From Linyphia triangularis (lineage: Eukaryota; Arthropoda; Arachnida; Araneae; Linyphiidae): a stretch of 64,000 nt of DNA. The translations under genes and the position numbers were made by a program. The stretch spans positions 99,059,792-99,123,791 of the forward strand of contig OZ021724.1 of NCBI GenBank assembly GCA_963978545.1. Direction: 5' to 3'. The notes below the pieces were generated by a model. It did no database searches and was not told where the DNA came from. It saw only the letters and a program-made list of their open reading frames with translations. Positions 29,401 to 35,628 of the stretch are shown in pieces. Within the stretch, counting starts at the first letter, position 1; every line of letters begins with the position of its first letter.

Positions 29401-30121
29401 CAAGAGAGAGCACTCTTAAACCTAATACTCTATTTTTTCGAATATAATTTCTGCCAGAGTATTGCTTTGAAGCATATGTAATACAGTAGAGTATCTCAAA
29501 TCCGGAATCGCCGGGACATCGACGATTCCGGATTTTAGAACATATCATTGTTCCTACACAAAATCAATTAAATAAAACATATAAATAGAATACACTAGGA
29601 AAAAATCCTTATATAATTTAATGTGGTTTTGAAAAACATTTTTTTAAGGTTGTTTTAATAGTTTTGACTTTTGGCTAAACTTTTCTCCTTGAATTCCCAT
29701 TATTTCCGATTCTGAAATTGTCTCTTTGCTCTAATCCTTTAATTGCAGTGCCTGATACTTCCAACTAATTGCTCCCAGGTAATTTTATCCTTAACCACTT
29801 TGTTTTCGCTGTCATCACTGTCGGATAAGGTGAAACCTCCATGAAAAAAAGAATTTAAAGATAACAAAGCTAGGAACGGTCCGGATCTTAGATACATATT
29901 TCCGGATTTTGGAAGTTCGGATTTCGGATATTTACCGTATTATAACAGGCATAACATCAGTAATGAAAGTTCATTTAAATTTTTTAAGGCATCTATTATA
30001 TGATATAAACACATCATCCTAATAGATAGACCAACAACATTTAATAATTTCAAAGACAAATTATAACTTTCAAAACAAAGAGAAAAAAGATGTAACAGGT
30101 ACCTGCATCATTGTTTTCCAT
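3089..30121 (-). CDS. POLA1: DNA polymerase alpha catalytic subunit, 5' part (13 exons, residues 1-499)
   Basis: This is the N-terminal third of the replicative polymerase that extends primase RNA primers in the nucleus. I joined 13 minus-strand exons: 30103-30121, 29055-29155, 25869-25965, 22581-22649, 20618-20736, 19388-19530, 16406-16659, 14641-14776, 10678-10796, 9851-9963, 7271-7384, 5880-5954 and 3089-3227. Every intron is GT-AG and every phase agrees, giving 1498 coding nt (499 codons plus one base) with no stop. Hallmarks in order are the acidic N-terminal segment with QEDDWIVDD and [29 protein letters not shown], then the start of the B-family exonuclease-like domain ([33 protein letters not shown]). 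The order and spacing match animal POLA1, which is about 1460 residues, so roughly two thirds lies left of the window. I found no next exon in 1-3088. Gene identity is certain; the exact start rests on the family match and an in-phase first exon. Confidence 0.96.
3290..3480. repeat. Family D repeat fragment
   Basis: This copy shares the segment with GGCAGATAGATTCGATG, a CCACTGACA-type middle and GCTTTTACGGAAT with 8395-9560, 36880-37110, 49620-49800, 55430-55640 and 58340-58530. It is a dispersed element of unknown class. The copy is partial. Confidence 0.5.
4022..5220. mobile_element. TTAA-ended MITE (family M1), split by a solo LTR
   Basis: The left end TTAAGAAGAATTCCTAGTAAGG and its inverted counterpart near 5220 (CCTTGCTAGAACTTCCTTTTAA) bound a nearly palindromic element. 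Other copies lie at 39885-40281, 48355-48650 (partial), 52640-53345 and 59505-59949. TTAA at both ends suggests piggyBac- or Kolobok-type insertion. The middle is interrupted by the LTR at 4273-5045. Confidence 0.65.
4273..5045 (+). mobile_element. Solo LTR of a Gypsy-type element
   Basis: The insertion starts TGTTGCG, ends AAAATTCGTAACA, and is flanked by ATAT (4269-4272 and 5046-5049). Its 3' end is the same as the LTR end at 45048. It contains a TTTTATAGGGGAGGCG promoter-like stretch comparable to CTATAAAAGGAGGCG in the LTR at 35629. No internal coding sequence remains, as expected from LTR-LTR recombination. Confidence 0.75.
5226..5410 (-). mobile_element. SINE, family S1 (tRNA-headed)
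   Basis: The minus strand begins GCCGACCAAACGGTATAGTG, with an A-box-like TAGTGGTTAGCG and a B box GGTTCGAGTCC, and ends with a GGCGCCTGATAATCTGAAT-type 3' region and a CAACCAACC tail. Flanking near-repeats CCTTTTAAAATTGG (one extra T on the right) are the target duplication. It sits at the right end of the family M1 element. Confidence 0.85.
5411..5879. other. Intron 12 unique AT-rich sequence
   Basis: No gene or clear repeat was recognised here. The stretch joins the SINE to exon 12. Confidence 0.4.
5880..5954 (-). CDS. POLA1: POLA1 exon 12 (residues 429-453)
   Basis: A 75-nt exon encoding [20 protein letters not shown] plus QYS, with a consensus GTGAGT donor and a TTATAG acceptor. It aligns with [22 protein letters not shown]. 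Both ends are phase 0. Confidence 0.95.
5955..6582. other. Intron 11 AT-rich sequence
   Basis: Only AT-rich intronic sequence with short homopolymers was seen. Confidence 0.4.
6583..7174. mobile_element. TTAA-flanked MITE, family G
   Basis: It starts TTAAGGGGCGGATTTTC and ends with CTGGACCCCCTTAA, an inverted TTAAGGGG terminus. Its right part, read inverted, matches the left part of the element at 22908-23571 (TTAAGGGGGTCnnnnACA, then AAAATCTTTATTT and GAATTATTTTTCTGA). TTAA termini suggest a Kolobok- or piggyBac-type transposon. Confidence 0.6.
7271..7384 (-). CDS. POLA1: POLA1 exon 11 (residues 391-428)
   Basis: The exon encodes [20 protein letters not shown] and ends KIVEFRSR. It aligns with [30 protein letters not shown] in vertebrates. 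The acceptor is TTTTTTCAG and the donor GTAGAG. A CAGGG-ended element starts 74 bases upstream of the acceptor side. Confidence 0.96.
7459..8231. mobile_element. CAGGGTTTCT-ended element, 6-bp TSD
   Basis: The ends CAGGGTTTCTGCC and GCGAAGAAACCCTG are inverted repeats flanked by TACAAA on both sides (7453-7458 and 8232-8237). Subterminal TTCATGACTTTTCATGA-type repeats are present at both ends. No coding remnant was seen. It lies in POLA1 intron 10, next to exon 11. Confidence 0.7.
8395..8687. repeat. Family D repeat, left part, split by a hAT-like element
   Basis: This stretch resembles the other family D copies (GGCAGATAGATTTG-type core, CATTCTATCAAGTTTTGGGG). It resumes after the insertion at 8688-9426, so the insertion is younger. 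Confidence 0.5.
8688..9426. mobile_element. hAT-type MITE, ATACCTGCCAAC ends, 8-bp TSD
   Basis: The ends ATACCTGCCAAC and GTTGGCAGGTAT are perfect inverted repeats. The 8-bp flanks are ACACATGC (8680-8687) and GCACATGC (9427-9434), one mismatch. Subterminal TCCGTACA motifs recur at the right end. There is no transposase. An 8-bp duplication is the hAT hallmark. Confidence 0.8.
9435..9560. repeat. Family D repeat, right part
   Basis: It continues the element interrupted at 8687, with the TGCTGTCATCCAAT and TTGGCAGATAAACTC segments typical of this family. Confidence 0.45.
9851..9963 (-). CDS. POLA1: POLA1 exon 10 (residues 353-390)
   Basis: The exon encodes [20 protein letters not shown] and then [17 protein letters not shown]. 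It matches the [21 protein letters not shown] stretch of animal POLA1. The exon ends in phase 0 at a consensus GTAAGT donor. Confidence 0.97.
9964..10677. other. Intron 9, AT-rich
   Basis: No repeat or gene was recognised apart from poly-T tracts. Confidence 0.4.
10678..10796 (-). CDS. POLA1: POLA1 exon 9 (residues 313-352)
   Basis: The exon encodes [19 protein letters not shown] and continues [10 protein letters not shown]. It marks the start of the B-family exonuclease-like domain and aligns with LPLVKGADEEQVFHFYWLD of vertebrates. The donor is CCTG|GTAAAA. Confidence 0.97.
10841..13136. mobile_element. CAGGGTTCCCAC-ended element, 5-bp TSD, with a nested relative
   Basis: The ends CAGGGTTCCCACTC and GTGGGAACCCTG are inverted repeats flanked by TTTCT on both sides (10836-10840 and 13137-13141). 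Subterminal repeats of TTCAAGGACTTTCAAGGACC lie at both ends. A second related element appears nested at about 10926-12953 (ends AAGTGTCCGC and GTGGACACCCTG, inner CCCTGACTTTTTCC repeats). No intact coding region was found. Confidence 0.7.
13600..14136. mobile_element. CAGGGTTCCCAC-family copy, left end eroded
   Basis: It carries the AGAATGAAAATCAATGACTT start and TTTTAAGGACC repeats, and ends GTGGGAACCCGG. The left terminal dozen bases are not recognisable. It sits 12 bases from another copy of the same family. Confidence 0.6.
14149..14592. mobile_element. CAGGGTTCCCAC-family MITE, 5-bp TSD
   Basis: A 444-bp element with ends CAGGGTTCCCACTC and ATGGGAACCCTG, flanked by TTTAA on both sides (14144-14148 and 14593-14597). 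TTTTAAGGACCTCTAAGC repeats lie at the right end. It is 48 bases from the POLA1 exon 8 donor. Confidence 0.8.
14641..14776 (-). CDS. POLA1: POLA1 exon 8 (residues 268-312)
   Basis: The exon encodes [17 protein letters not shown] and then an acidic stretch ending [10 protein letters not shown]. It occupies the place of the DxSCWDIDQE segment in vertebrates. The acceptor is preceded by an AT repeat (TATATATATAG), which is weak in pyrimidines. The donor is AAAG|GTAATA. Phases agree with exons 7 and 9. Confidence 0.88.
14777..16405. other. Intron 7, with a family H repeat
   Basis: The part at 15240-15500 resembles 25310-25400 and 28470-28920 (GAGTTTTCTAAAAAAATTAG, then repeated TTAGGGATAATTCTTAAAA-type units). 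At 16050-16110 there are GGTTTAAACC/CATGGTTTAAA inverted motifs ending CCAACCCTG, shared with 21955-21997. No gene was seen. Confidence 0.45.
16406..16659 (-). CDS. POLA1: POLA1 exon 7 (residues 183-267)
   Basis: The largest coding exon here (254 nt). It encodes a low-complexity linker with [11 protein letters not shown] at its start and an acidic C-terminal part ([19 protein letters not shown]). The NPF segment aligns with the NPFSVH region of vertebrate POLA1; the rest is poorly conserved in the family. The phase-2 acceptor and phase-1 donor both fit their neighbours. Confidence 0.9.
16660..17140. other. Intron 6, 3' part
   Basis: No recognisable gene or repeat structure was seen in this stretch. 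Confidence 0.35.
17150..17500 (-). pseudogene. LINE ORF2 C-terminal fragment
   Basis: The minus strand reads [20 protein letters not shown] and, after a frame shift, [20 protein letters not shown] with a downstream stop. This is the C-terminal C-x2-C...H...C region that follows the RNase H domain in Jockey/I-type non-LTR elements. It is 5'-truncated and frame-shifted, embedded in a POLA1 intron in the same sense as the gene. Confidence 0.65.
17745..17932 (-). mobile_element. SINE, family S2
   Basis: The minus strand begins GCCCACCTGATGGCTGTGGG, carries a GGATTCGAATCC-type B box, and ends in a GTTGAGCGCACAAACC segment with a CAACCAACC tail. Other copies are at 20195-20367, 39222-39396 and 52201-52382. 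Confidence 0.75.
18000..18484. other. Intron 6, AT-rich
   Basis: Nothing was recognised except short TTCATGACTTT-like pieces near 18320-18380 that recall the element at 7459. Confidence 0.35.
18485..19371. mobile_element. TTAA-flanked MITE with an internal perfect hairpin
   Basis: The ends TTAAGGGGGCATATACAACC and TGGCTGTATGTACTCCCTTAA are imperfect inverted repeats. Inside is a perfect 26-bp stem at 19098-19123 and 19132-19157. The right end is 15 bases from the POLA1 exon 6 donor GT. No coding sequence was seen. Confidence 0.65.
19098..19157. repeat. Perfect 26-bp inverted repeat, 8-nt loop
   Basis: The arm CCATTCCAGCTTCATATTG continues to 19123 and is repeated exactly in reverse complement at 19132-19157. 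The loop is TCCAAGTC. A stem without mismatches is unusual in otherwise decayed intronic sequence. Confidence 0.9.
19388..19530 (-). CDS. POLA1: POLA1 exon 6 (residues 136-182), DDIL motif
   Basis: The exon encodes [18 protein letters not shown] and then a LLRKKPK basic stretch. DDIL followed by hydrophobic residues resembles the Ctf4/AND-1-interacting peptide known from yeast Pol1, which couples the polymerase to the replisome. That role is inferred from the motif. The donor is AAAG|GTACTT. A MITE ends only 15 bases past the GT dinucleotide. Confidence 0.94.
19531..20194. other. Intron 5, AT-rich
   Basis: No gene or dispersed repeat was recognised here. Confidence 0.35.
20195..20367 (-). 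mobile_element. SINE, family S2, diverged
   Basis: It shares the GCTCAACGACCTATTTTTATGC and CCGGGATTCGAACACGGCAC segments (minus-oriented) with the other S2 copies. The head is eroded. Confidence 0.65.
20618..20736 (-). CDS. POLA1: POLA1 exon 5 (residues 96-135)
   Basis: The exon encodes a lysine-rich linker followed by [18 protein letters not shown]. The IKxMF motif is conserved in the N-terminal tail of animal POLA1. The exon ends in phase 0 before a GTAAGG donor. This tail is disordered in the family and acts as a tether for other replication factors. Confidence 0.93.
21055..21458. mobile_element. CAGGGTTCCCAC-family MITE, 5-bp TSD
   Basis: A 404-bp element with ends CAGGGTTCCCACTC and CGTGGGAACCCTG, flanked by TCTAA on both sides (21050-21054 and 21459-21463). 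It is collinear with the copies at 14149 and 27551. Confidence 0.8.
21464..22580. other. Intron 4, AT-rich
   Basis: Only a short GGTTTAAACCATGCCAACCCTG terminus at about 21970-21997 was noted. It is similar to 16085-16110 and is probably the end of a degraded CAGGGTTGG-ended element. Confidence 0.35.
22581..22649 (-). CDS. POLA1: POLA1 exon 4 (residues 73-95)
   Basis: A 69-nt exon encoding [19 protein letters not shown], the continuation of the acidic N-terminal domain. In other animals the equivalent is [16 protein letters not shown]. The acceptor is TTACTTTTCAG and the donor is GTATGT. Confidence 0.95.
22693..22857. mobile_element. Small pogo/Tigger-like MITE
   Basis: ACAGTCAAACTCCGTTAACG at the left and CAACAGGGTTTGATTGTA at the right are inverted termini next to TA dinucleotides. 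The GTTAACGCGAAATCGC body is typical of pogo-type short elements. No transposase was seen. Confidence 0.55.
22908..23571. mobile_element. TTAA-flanked MITE, family G
   Basis: The ends TTAAGGGGGTCTGACATTC and CTAGATCACCTTAA are inverted repeats. It belongs to the same family as 6583-7174. The interior is poly-A/T-rich, with a 30-base A run around 23451-23480. Confidence 0.6.
23672..24933. mobile_element. CAGGGGTC-ended hAT-like element, 6-bp TSD
   Basis: The ends CAGGGGTC and GCGACCCCTG are flanked by TAAAAG on both sides (23666-23671 and 24934-24939). Repeats of TATAGGAC and TATAGGA lie at both ends. The interior near 24640-24790 is CpG-richer than its surroundings. No transposase reading frame was recognised. 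Confidence 0.7.
25400..25738 (+). pseudogene. LINE reverse transcriptase 3' end fragment
   Basis: The plus strand gives [20 protein letters not shown] and [20 protein letters not shown], then after a one-base shift a segment ending [11 protein letters not shown] and a stop. This is the familiar C-terminal tail of arthropod endonuclease/reverse transcriptases (RTE-like), whose usual pattern is LELYxxYKEPDIVxxIKIQRLxWAGHVxRM. It is heavily 5'-truncated. Confidence 0.65.
25869..25965 (-). CDS. POLA1: POLA1 exon 3 (residues 41-72)
   Basis: The exon encodes [15 protein letters not shown] followed by [11 protein letters not shown], the signature of the N-terminal domain of polymerase alpha catalytic subunits. 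The acceptor is TTTTATTTTAG and the donor is A|GTAATA, giving phase 1. This is one of the strongest identifying exons. Confidence 0.96.
25966..27550. other. Intron 2, mostly unassigned
   Basis: No gene and no clear terminal repeats were recognised. The sequence is AT-rich, and its composition does not change. Confidence 0.35.
27551..27963. mobile_element. CAGGGTTCCCAC-family MITE, diverged
   Basis: The ends CAGGATTCCCACTC and AGTGGGAACCATG match the 14149 and 21055 copies with substitutions. The flanking TATGC/TATAA do not form a clean duplication, which fits an older insertion. Confidence 0.7.
28465..28920. repeat. Family H element with tandem TTAGGGATAATTC units
   Basis: Between about 28500 and 28650 a 20- to 24-bp unit (TTAGGGATAATTCTTAAAAA) recurs about seven times with variation. 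The flanks match 15240-15500, 25310-25400 and 3560-3720. It is probably the subterminal array of a DNA transposon whose termini are eroded. Confidence 0.5.
29055..29155 (-). CDS. POLA1: POLA1 exon 2 (residues 7-40)
   Basis: The exon encodes a basic segment reading [19 protein letters not shown] and ending KHKYE, followed by a GTAAGT donor. It matches the conserved basic patch of animal POLA1 just before the acidic YEEV segment. The acceptor is a T-rich tract ending CAAAAAAG. Confidence 0.93.
29480..29948. mobile_element. Possible Tigger-like element, diverged
   Basis: ACAGTAGAGTATCTCAAATCC at the left and GGATTTCGGATATTTACCGTA at the right are partly inverted. CCGGA motifs recur near both ends. 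The inner minus strand has an open acidic stretch with [11 protein letters not shown]. The assignment is tentative. Confidence 0.35.
30103..30121 (-). CDS. POLA1: POLA1 coding exon 1 (residues 1-6)
   Basis: The exon holds the start codon (ATG at 30121-30119) and encodes MENNDA plus one base before a GTACCT donor. It is only 19 coding nt. I chose it because its phase (1) is exactly what exon 2 needs, and because no other in-frame ATG with a donor precedes exon 2. The 5' UTR extent is unknown. A non-coding upstream exon cannot be excluded. Confidence 0.75.
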
Positions 30122-30691
30122 TCTGGAAATCTAACAAAATGAAAATCAATAATATAATATAAAGATAAACAAATATCAAGCAGTTCGACAGAAGTAAATT
30201 CCGTAAAATTTGGCGGGTAAATATAAGTTGCCAAAATATTGTATGTAAACACTTGTTCCTGGTTACAGTTATGCTATCACGCAGTCAAAACAGAAAAAAT
30301 TTCACTTAAGTGATATGACGTCAATGTTTACTGAATCACTCTTCAAGATAATTGTTGTCTTTTTAACCAGTGCCATGGTAATTTTTTTAAGAAAAATTTA
30401 TATTATCTCTTCTTAATGGGAATTGGGAGTATGAGGAGGGGGTAATGGATGATAATAATGAATATAAAAATATTTATCGAAAAGATACTAAACGTTGCAA
30501 GACTTTATTATTTGCAAAAATTTCATTTGCTTTTCAAATAAATATTATATTCTTTACCAGTTGATTAAAAAATAAAGCAGAATTTAGCATAAAACACAAA
30601 ATAATTATCATGTAATGATTAAAATTTTTTTTTGGGGGGGGGGGGGGGGCTTTAGGAAAAAAATTAAAACCTGAATTTTAACAATTTTGAT
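30122..30691 (-). promoter_or_regulatory. POLA1 upstream region with a CRE
   Basis: This is the unique-looking stretch between the start codon and the first upstream transposon. It contains a perfect palindromic CRE (TGACGTCA, 30316-30323) about 195 bases upstream of the ATG. No clear TATA box at a suitable distance was seen. A G run lies near 30637-30649. Assignment as promoter is inferred from position. Confidence 0.4.
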
Positions 30692-31292
30692 TTAACCTTT
30701 TATCTGTTCAGTTATTTAGATGATTTGGGTACCTAAATTGTTCACTTTTTTTATTGCAAAAAACAAATGTTTAATACAAAATAAAATATACTTAGCAGTT
30801 AAAAATTAATATTTTTAATTATATACATAAAAATTTTAAGGTTTTGTGGCGGCTGCCACTCAGCGTGGCAGTGGTAAAGTTCGCATCCAGTGGAGCATTA
30901 TTTTCTAAAAATTAAAAAAAAAAAATCAATTTAATTATTTTCTAAATAAATAAAAATGAATACCTATTAGTAGTTCAGTTTTGTATATAACTATAATATC
31001 TATATATAATTTTGTAATATCTATATAACGTTTACGGGATGCCATTTTGCAACAAAAAAATGCCGCGCACTTTGACTTTGACCTCTACCCTTTGGCATCT
31101 AACCTTTGAAACTTGCAGTATAGTGCTGCCATCTATTGCATTGAGCGCAAATAAATTCCTCCCGAGATATATTCGGGTATAACAACACGAAGCAATCAAA
31201 AAAAAATTACCCCGAGTAATACTCGGGCGTGACATTTTGGAACACCAGTGCTGTGCCCGAGATTACCTCGGGCAGAACAGTTAAAAGGTTAA
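30692..31292. mobile_element. piggyBac-like MITE, TTAACCTTTT ends
   Basis: The termini TTAACCTTTTATCTGTTC and GAACAGTTAAAAGGTTAA are inverted repeats of about 18 bp and include TTAA at each side. Near the right end, three CCCGAG...CTCGGG short palindromes occur. No coding region was seen. It is about 570 bases upstream of the POLA1 start. Confidence 0.65.
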
Positions 31293-31682
31293 GTCTCAAA
31301 AGATGTCATTTTACAGCGCTCTGATAGATTTAGTGTTAAACCAAGGAAACACGAACTCACGTTACCCTCAGTTTTTACATACAAAATTCTGCTTCAAAAT
31401 TGAAGAGGCACAAAGACGATAAAAACAGAGTTTGTCTCGTGTCGGTTATTGTTGGTGTGTCTATTGGAATTGTCCTGCTTTTCTCCCATAGGAGACTACT
31501 CAGAGTAGATGAATGGCAGTTCTTGAAGACACACTCAAAAACAAACCTCTTCCTTCTCAAGAAATTTGGATTACTCTCAGGAGTGAAGAAGCAACAATTT
31601 AAGATATTTTGGCGCTATTTAGAGAGATTTTACCTAAGCTATATTATAGGCTTGAGAACTTTGCTATATCTCAATACTAACT

Positions 31683-32180
31683 AGGGGTGTGGAACATCGC
31701 ACAACTTTCAATTACACTATAATATTGACTTGGATTCGTGTCATTTACCGTTTGTATATTTTCATCCTCCATATAGAATAAATGGCCAGTTTTGACGATA
31801 TTTTTTGCGATAAGTCTTGTATGGGTCTAAAAAAATTTGTTGAAATGGTGGTTTTGGCGATATACTTTTCGATAATCCTTATATTATCCTTTCTTGCAAG
31901 TGAAACTGGGCAGAGATGGAAAAAAGGAAGTTGATGAGGTATGCTCAAGAAAAGAGAATTATGGGTTGAAGGCATTCGTTTTTCAACTTTTTACGCCATT
32001 TAAACATTTTTACGGGAATTTCGGTGGTGGGGATGTTTAGAACAACTTAAAAGGAATTACCAAAGCGATTTCTTTCAAAATCGTTAGAGCCGTTTTTTAG
32101 CAATCATTAAAAAACATGACCTACTAACCCTCATATCAAATTTGAACATCGTAGGTCAATTTGTTCAGGAGTCATGCTGA
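31683..32180 (-). mobile_element. Family E element (partial)
   Basis: It begins at CTAGGGGTGTGGAACATCGC (minus orientation) and carries the CGATTTTGAAAGAAATCGC-type and TTCAAATTTGATATGAGGG-type blocks of this family. It runs into the expanded CA repeat. Confidence 0.6.

Positions 32181-32181
<1 letters not shown>

Positions 32182-32255
<74 letters not shown>
32182..32255. repeat. (CA)n microsatellite, about 37 units
   Basis: A pure CA array lies in the position where other family E copies have a short CACACA stretch, so it is an expansion inside a transposon. Confidence 0.98.
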
Positions 32256-32257
<2 letters not shown>

Positions 32258-33059
32258 TCTATAAAGCTTCTCTCTGATACTCAGATTGGAAAGTACATTA
32301 AATTTATATCCCGAATATCCAGAAAAAACCACGTAAAAAAATCGATCTGTCACATGGGAAGTCGGCATGGAGCGTTTATCGAACTCAGTTCGATATGATA
32401 GCCACAACTAATGGATTGGATGACATCATGAAAGCATTTTATGTCGCAGCATTTCGTCGAGGTGAAGCTTCTGATATCTTACAGACACTGCTCGAAAAGA
32501 GGCGTGGAAAATTCACGACGCTAGCAAGTACTTTGGAGGTAAGGTTTGGCGAGCAGCATTTAAAGGATTATAATAGACTGCCAGTTGAAAACGAGACAGT
32601 AGAAGGCCGGTGAAACTCTTCAAGAAATGGCCACTGATATAGAGAGATTATCACTTTTGGCATTTCCAAATTGTCCCACGGATGTCCGAGATGATCTTTC
32701 TCTGTAGTATTTCATAGACGCCATCCAAGATCTCGATATTCAGCAAGCGGTAAGGTTATCCCAAAAGAGAAACCTGAAGTCTGCCCTCCTATACACCATG
32801 AGAGTGGAAGCCGCGTAGCTAGCTTCTGGTAAAGTCCGACGATTTGTACATGGAGATTCTTATGTACTTTTCACGCAAAAGCTTCAAGAGGTGGAAATCA
32901 AAATGAAAAGAATGCTGAGGAGTCTTCCTGGATCAAGATTTCAGAAACCAAGAGTTGCTTGCTGGTACTGCAAATGGGAAGGCGATCTAAGGTGTAGCTA
33001 ACCAGATTTTAAAAAGAGAGAAGATAATATTACTTTGGAATTTCAACAATTAAATCTAA

Positions 33060-33150
33060 GATGTTTAGCGGAAGTTGGGAAAACGGGGGAATTGAACCGC
33101 GAACTCCCAGCTCCGAAATGGGGCGTGCTAACCACTACTCAAAAGTAATC
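33060..33150 (-). mobile_element. tRNA-like SINE fragment in Gypsy copy 2
   Basis: The minus strand has TAGTGGTTAGCACGCCCC and GTTCGCGGTTCAATTCCCCC, which are A- and B-box-like. It interrupts the retrotransposon and differs from families S1 and S2. It is too short and incomplete to be a tRNA gene. Confidence 0.45.
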
Positions 33151-33924
33151 ACTAGTGCCTAGGAGTTGTATTTGTCTTTTGTACACGAGACTACCACAGA
33201 TGCCACATTCCTGAGCAGAAGCTGCAATATTGAGATATTGCAAGACAGAAGCTGCAATATTGAGATATTGCAGGTCAGAACCTGCAATGTGGAGCAGGTG
33301 GAACCCCGCGCAGCCATTTCCACATTTCATCCCGTCAAGGAGGAAACTAGGATTTATTCGTGAAGGGGGAAGATTAACGAAACTCCCTGTCATCTAATCG
33401 TCGACCCGGCAGGAGCGAATGTAACGATCGTACGGACGGACGTAACTCGTCGCCTAAACAGCCGACTCTCCTACACAGCCCCTTCTGTTGCGCTACCTTC
33501 TGTTGCGCTGTGTCTGGTGACAAGATTTCCGTGTATGGGAAATTGGTAGTGAACATCACCTTTGGATTTAACAACTACACGCAATCTGTTTACGTTACCA
33601 AAATCGTGGATCCGTGCATTCTCGGACTAGACTTTTTGAAGAAAAAATGAATTACGCTGAATTTTGGGAAAGATAAAAGCTGCAAACATGGAGAGGGGAA
33701 GTTCCACTGCACTTTCTAGACACGAAAGGGCTGTGCTCACATCCGATTGTAGCTTGCGTTGACAATGTCACAGAGAACGCTACAGAGTTCATGAAAATCA
33801 CCCGATTCGGAGAAACAGAATCTACATCTACGAAAAGTATCGCCCCAATCCCGAACAGAGAGTTGAAGGAAGCAACTTTGATGAATCTCTCCCAGAAAGG
33901 GGTTCGTGTGCGAATGGACAACGT

Positions 33925-34280
33925 TACACTAAACTTCAACTTAACTTGACATCACTAGACGGTAGATCGTCACAGTGCTCATAGGCAATTTATCCATTTT
34001 GGCGGCGTGAAAGCAAAATGCTCGCCAAACTATATATAGACTTTTGTTTGACAAACGGGATGGACAGGAATACTGTATCACCCCATTCCCTTTTCACTTT
34101 TCTCCCGTCCCACAAGAAAAAATCAGGCTAGGAAACTCAGCCCAGACACCCTGTAGAGAACAAAAGGCCATAAGGTTTGGCGAGAATTATGTCTTCACTC
34201 CGCTAAAATGGATTAATTGCCTATGAGCACGGTGAAGATTTATCGTCTATTGATGTCAAGTTAAGTTGGAGTTAAGTATA
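33925..34280. mobile_element. MITE family M2, in Gypsy copy 2
   Basis: Long inverted repeats run from both ends (ACTAAACTTCAACTTAACTT inward; inverted TTAAGTTGGAGTTAAGTAT at the right) around a centre with CCCTGTAGAGAACAAAAG. It is the same family as 39642-39882 and 40284-40522, which have TA target duplications. Confidence 0.75.
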
Positions 34281-34667
34281 GTAATACTACCCGAGTTAAC
34301 AAGAAAGAGGAGATCGGCACCTGCGCTCCGGTATCAAGCATCGAACGAATGTCCCGGGATCTACCAGCTTCATCCGCGGTTGATTCCGACGCAGTCACAG
34401 ACCAGCTTACTGAAGATGATGCTTGGTTGAATAGGAATGCGAACGTTCTTTCATGAAATCCATGTCCGGAGAGCAGTCGACGTTCATCCAAGATGGACTC
34501 CAAGTTTGGAACTCTCATACGCTGTCTGCTCAACAACCCACTTCAAAATCATGTAACCAGCAAGATAGGGGTCAGACACTTCCACCGCTTCTGTTGGCCT
34601 ACATGAGAGCAATTCCCGGCACCACCGGATTTACACCATCTCAAATGATGTTTGGAAGAGACCTTGG

Positions 34668-35213
34668 TAGAAGTCGGAAATATCGATAAAAATAAACATC
34701 GATACTGTATCGTTGCATAGAAAAAAATATCGATAAAATATCGATGTATCGATACATGATTTTTTTTTTTAAATTTGATTTTCAATTTTGCCAGAAACAA
34801 GGTTTTTCGGGACAAATTTCTACTTTTCATGATTTCTTTTTTGTAAGGTGCCTACTTTTTCAACTGGAATGGATCTATTACAGAAAAAAAAAAAGTTTTA
34901 TTTTCGCCTAATTGGTGCAGTGATTTTAAGAAAAATTTAGATAATTTTCAATAGCTTTTAAGTGTATGGAAAATATTGAATATTGATGCCATTTTAACTG
35001 TCTCTCAGCCAAGTTCAAACTTTAGTTTTGAAGTTTTTGAAAAGGGAATAAATAAAGTCGAAAACACACATGGAACTACAAAGCGATCATCAAAAAACTA
35101 AAAATGTTTGAAAATATCGATATATCGGTGACTTTTATCGATATTTTTAACATCGATATTTTTTTAAAAATATCGATACAAATATCGTCGTTTCGTTATA
35201 TCGCCGACCTCTA
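34668..35213. mobile_element. hAT-type MITE with TATCGATA arrays, 8-bp TSD
   Basis: The ends TAGAAGTCGG and CCGACCTCTA are inverted repeats, with 8-bp flanks GACCTTGG (34660-34667) and GACCTTGA (35214-35221). TATCGATA occurs three times near each end, plus several one-base variants. No transposase remains. It sits inside the integrase C-terminal segment of the decayed Gypsy copy. Confidence 0.85.
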
Positions 35214-35628
35214 GACCTTGAGCAACCCTGTGACCTCTTTTTTGGACTACCACCGAACACTCCTTCCTCGCCTGTCCAGTATTTAGATGATATCCAGGCA
35301 CGTTTGGAAGATGTTGATCGACTCGCCAAAGAGAGGACCAACATCATGAAGATTCGATGCGAACCAAGGCCACCGAACGATCATTCCGAAAAGGTGACAA
35401 GGTGTGGTCATGGAATCCTCCACTAAAATCCAGACAAACTGGGAAGGGCCGCATGTTGTCCTTTAGCAGATCAACGACTTCGTGGTAAGGATCCAATTGA
35501 CATTTTTCTGCTAGCTTAAAAATGTGCACTGTAACAGGCTAGTCTCATGTTATGGTAGTGATGATTAAATGGCCTTTCCTCTTCAGGACTTCAGGGCCCG
35601 GGACGTGAACTCTTTAAGAAGGGGGAAA

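Noticed and set aside
31400..31684. 94-codon plus-strand open frame
   Set aside because: No domain, no neighbouring exon, and it lies between a MITE and a family E element.
32165..32407. Open frames of repeated VC or TH residues
   Set aside because: They are translations of the CA microsatellite.
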